The notes under the pieces are model-generated. The model saw nothing but the letters and a program-made list of their open reading frames with translations. It did no database searches and had not been told where the DNA came from. 5,348 nt of DNA from Candidatus Thioglobus sp. (GTDB lineage Bacteria; Pseudomonadota; Gammaproteobacteria; PS1; Pseudothioglobaceae), in the NCBI GenBank assembly GCA_015163925.1, contig JAAOIF010000085.1, positions 1 through 5,348 of the forward strand. The letters are read 5' to 3'. The position numbers were made by a program, and so were the translations under genes. The stretch's first letter is position 1. Every line of letters starts with the position of its first letter. Of the stretch, positions 5,348 to 5,348 are shown piece by piece.

Positions 5348-5348
5348 G

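Overview
The window looks like a piece of a gammaproteobacterial chromosome. Mpl, an E. coli-type CCA enzyme beginning MKIYLVGGAVRD, and a zinc-type MsrB all align by eye with gammaproteobacterial versions. Base composition is moderately AT-rich. Several genes are broken or have lost a domain: an AddA-like helicase, Mpl, an AddB-like nuclease and the HD domain of the CCA enzyme. This would fit a lineage undergoing genome erosion, such as a host-associated bacterium, but that is inference. A misassembly at one junction is also possible. No genus can be named from the sequence alone.

Left part (1-1838). A + strand fragment of an AddA-like UvrD-family helicase enters from the left edge. It stops abruptly at about 570-578, where it meets, 3' end to 3' end, a - strand mpl gene that has lost its whole C-terminal Mur-ligase domain. 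The two truncations share one breakpoint. Upstream of mpl on the - strand is msrB, whose stop codon overlaps the mpl start (TAATG), so these two form an operon.

Middle (1839-3535). A 98-base divergent spacer carries a TATAAT box for msrB and a palindrome (TAAGTAT-N8-ATACTTA) in front of a + strand operon. That operon is a Phd/YefM-type antitoxin, a RelE toxin with all five catalytic positions of E. coli RelE conserved, and cca (tRNA nucleotidyltransferase). The antitoxin and toxin overlap by 11 bases. The toxin and cca overlap through ATGA, so a gene needed for tRNA maturation is physically and perhaps translationally tied to an mRNA-cleaving toxin.

Right part (3536-5348). A short AT-rich spacer with a TATAAT box and a good ribosome binding site leads into a small, very lysine-rich exported protein of unknown function. 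Its stop codon overlaps the stop codon of a convergent - strand gene. That gene encodes the C-terminal half of an AddB-like protein with an intact RecB-type PD-(D/E)XK nuclease domain and four iron-sulphur-cluster cysteines. Its reading frame is interrupted near the right edge (about 5215-5261), suggesting a frameshift or small deletion. Together with the broken helicase at the left edge, this suggests that an AddAB-like DNA end-processing system is being lost here or has been rearranged.

No rRNA, tRNA, CRISPR array or insertion sequence was seen. The most interesting items are the helicase/mpl breakpoint, the toxin-cca overlap and the exported lysine-rich protein. Nothing here clearly demonstrates a wholly new system.
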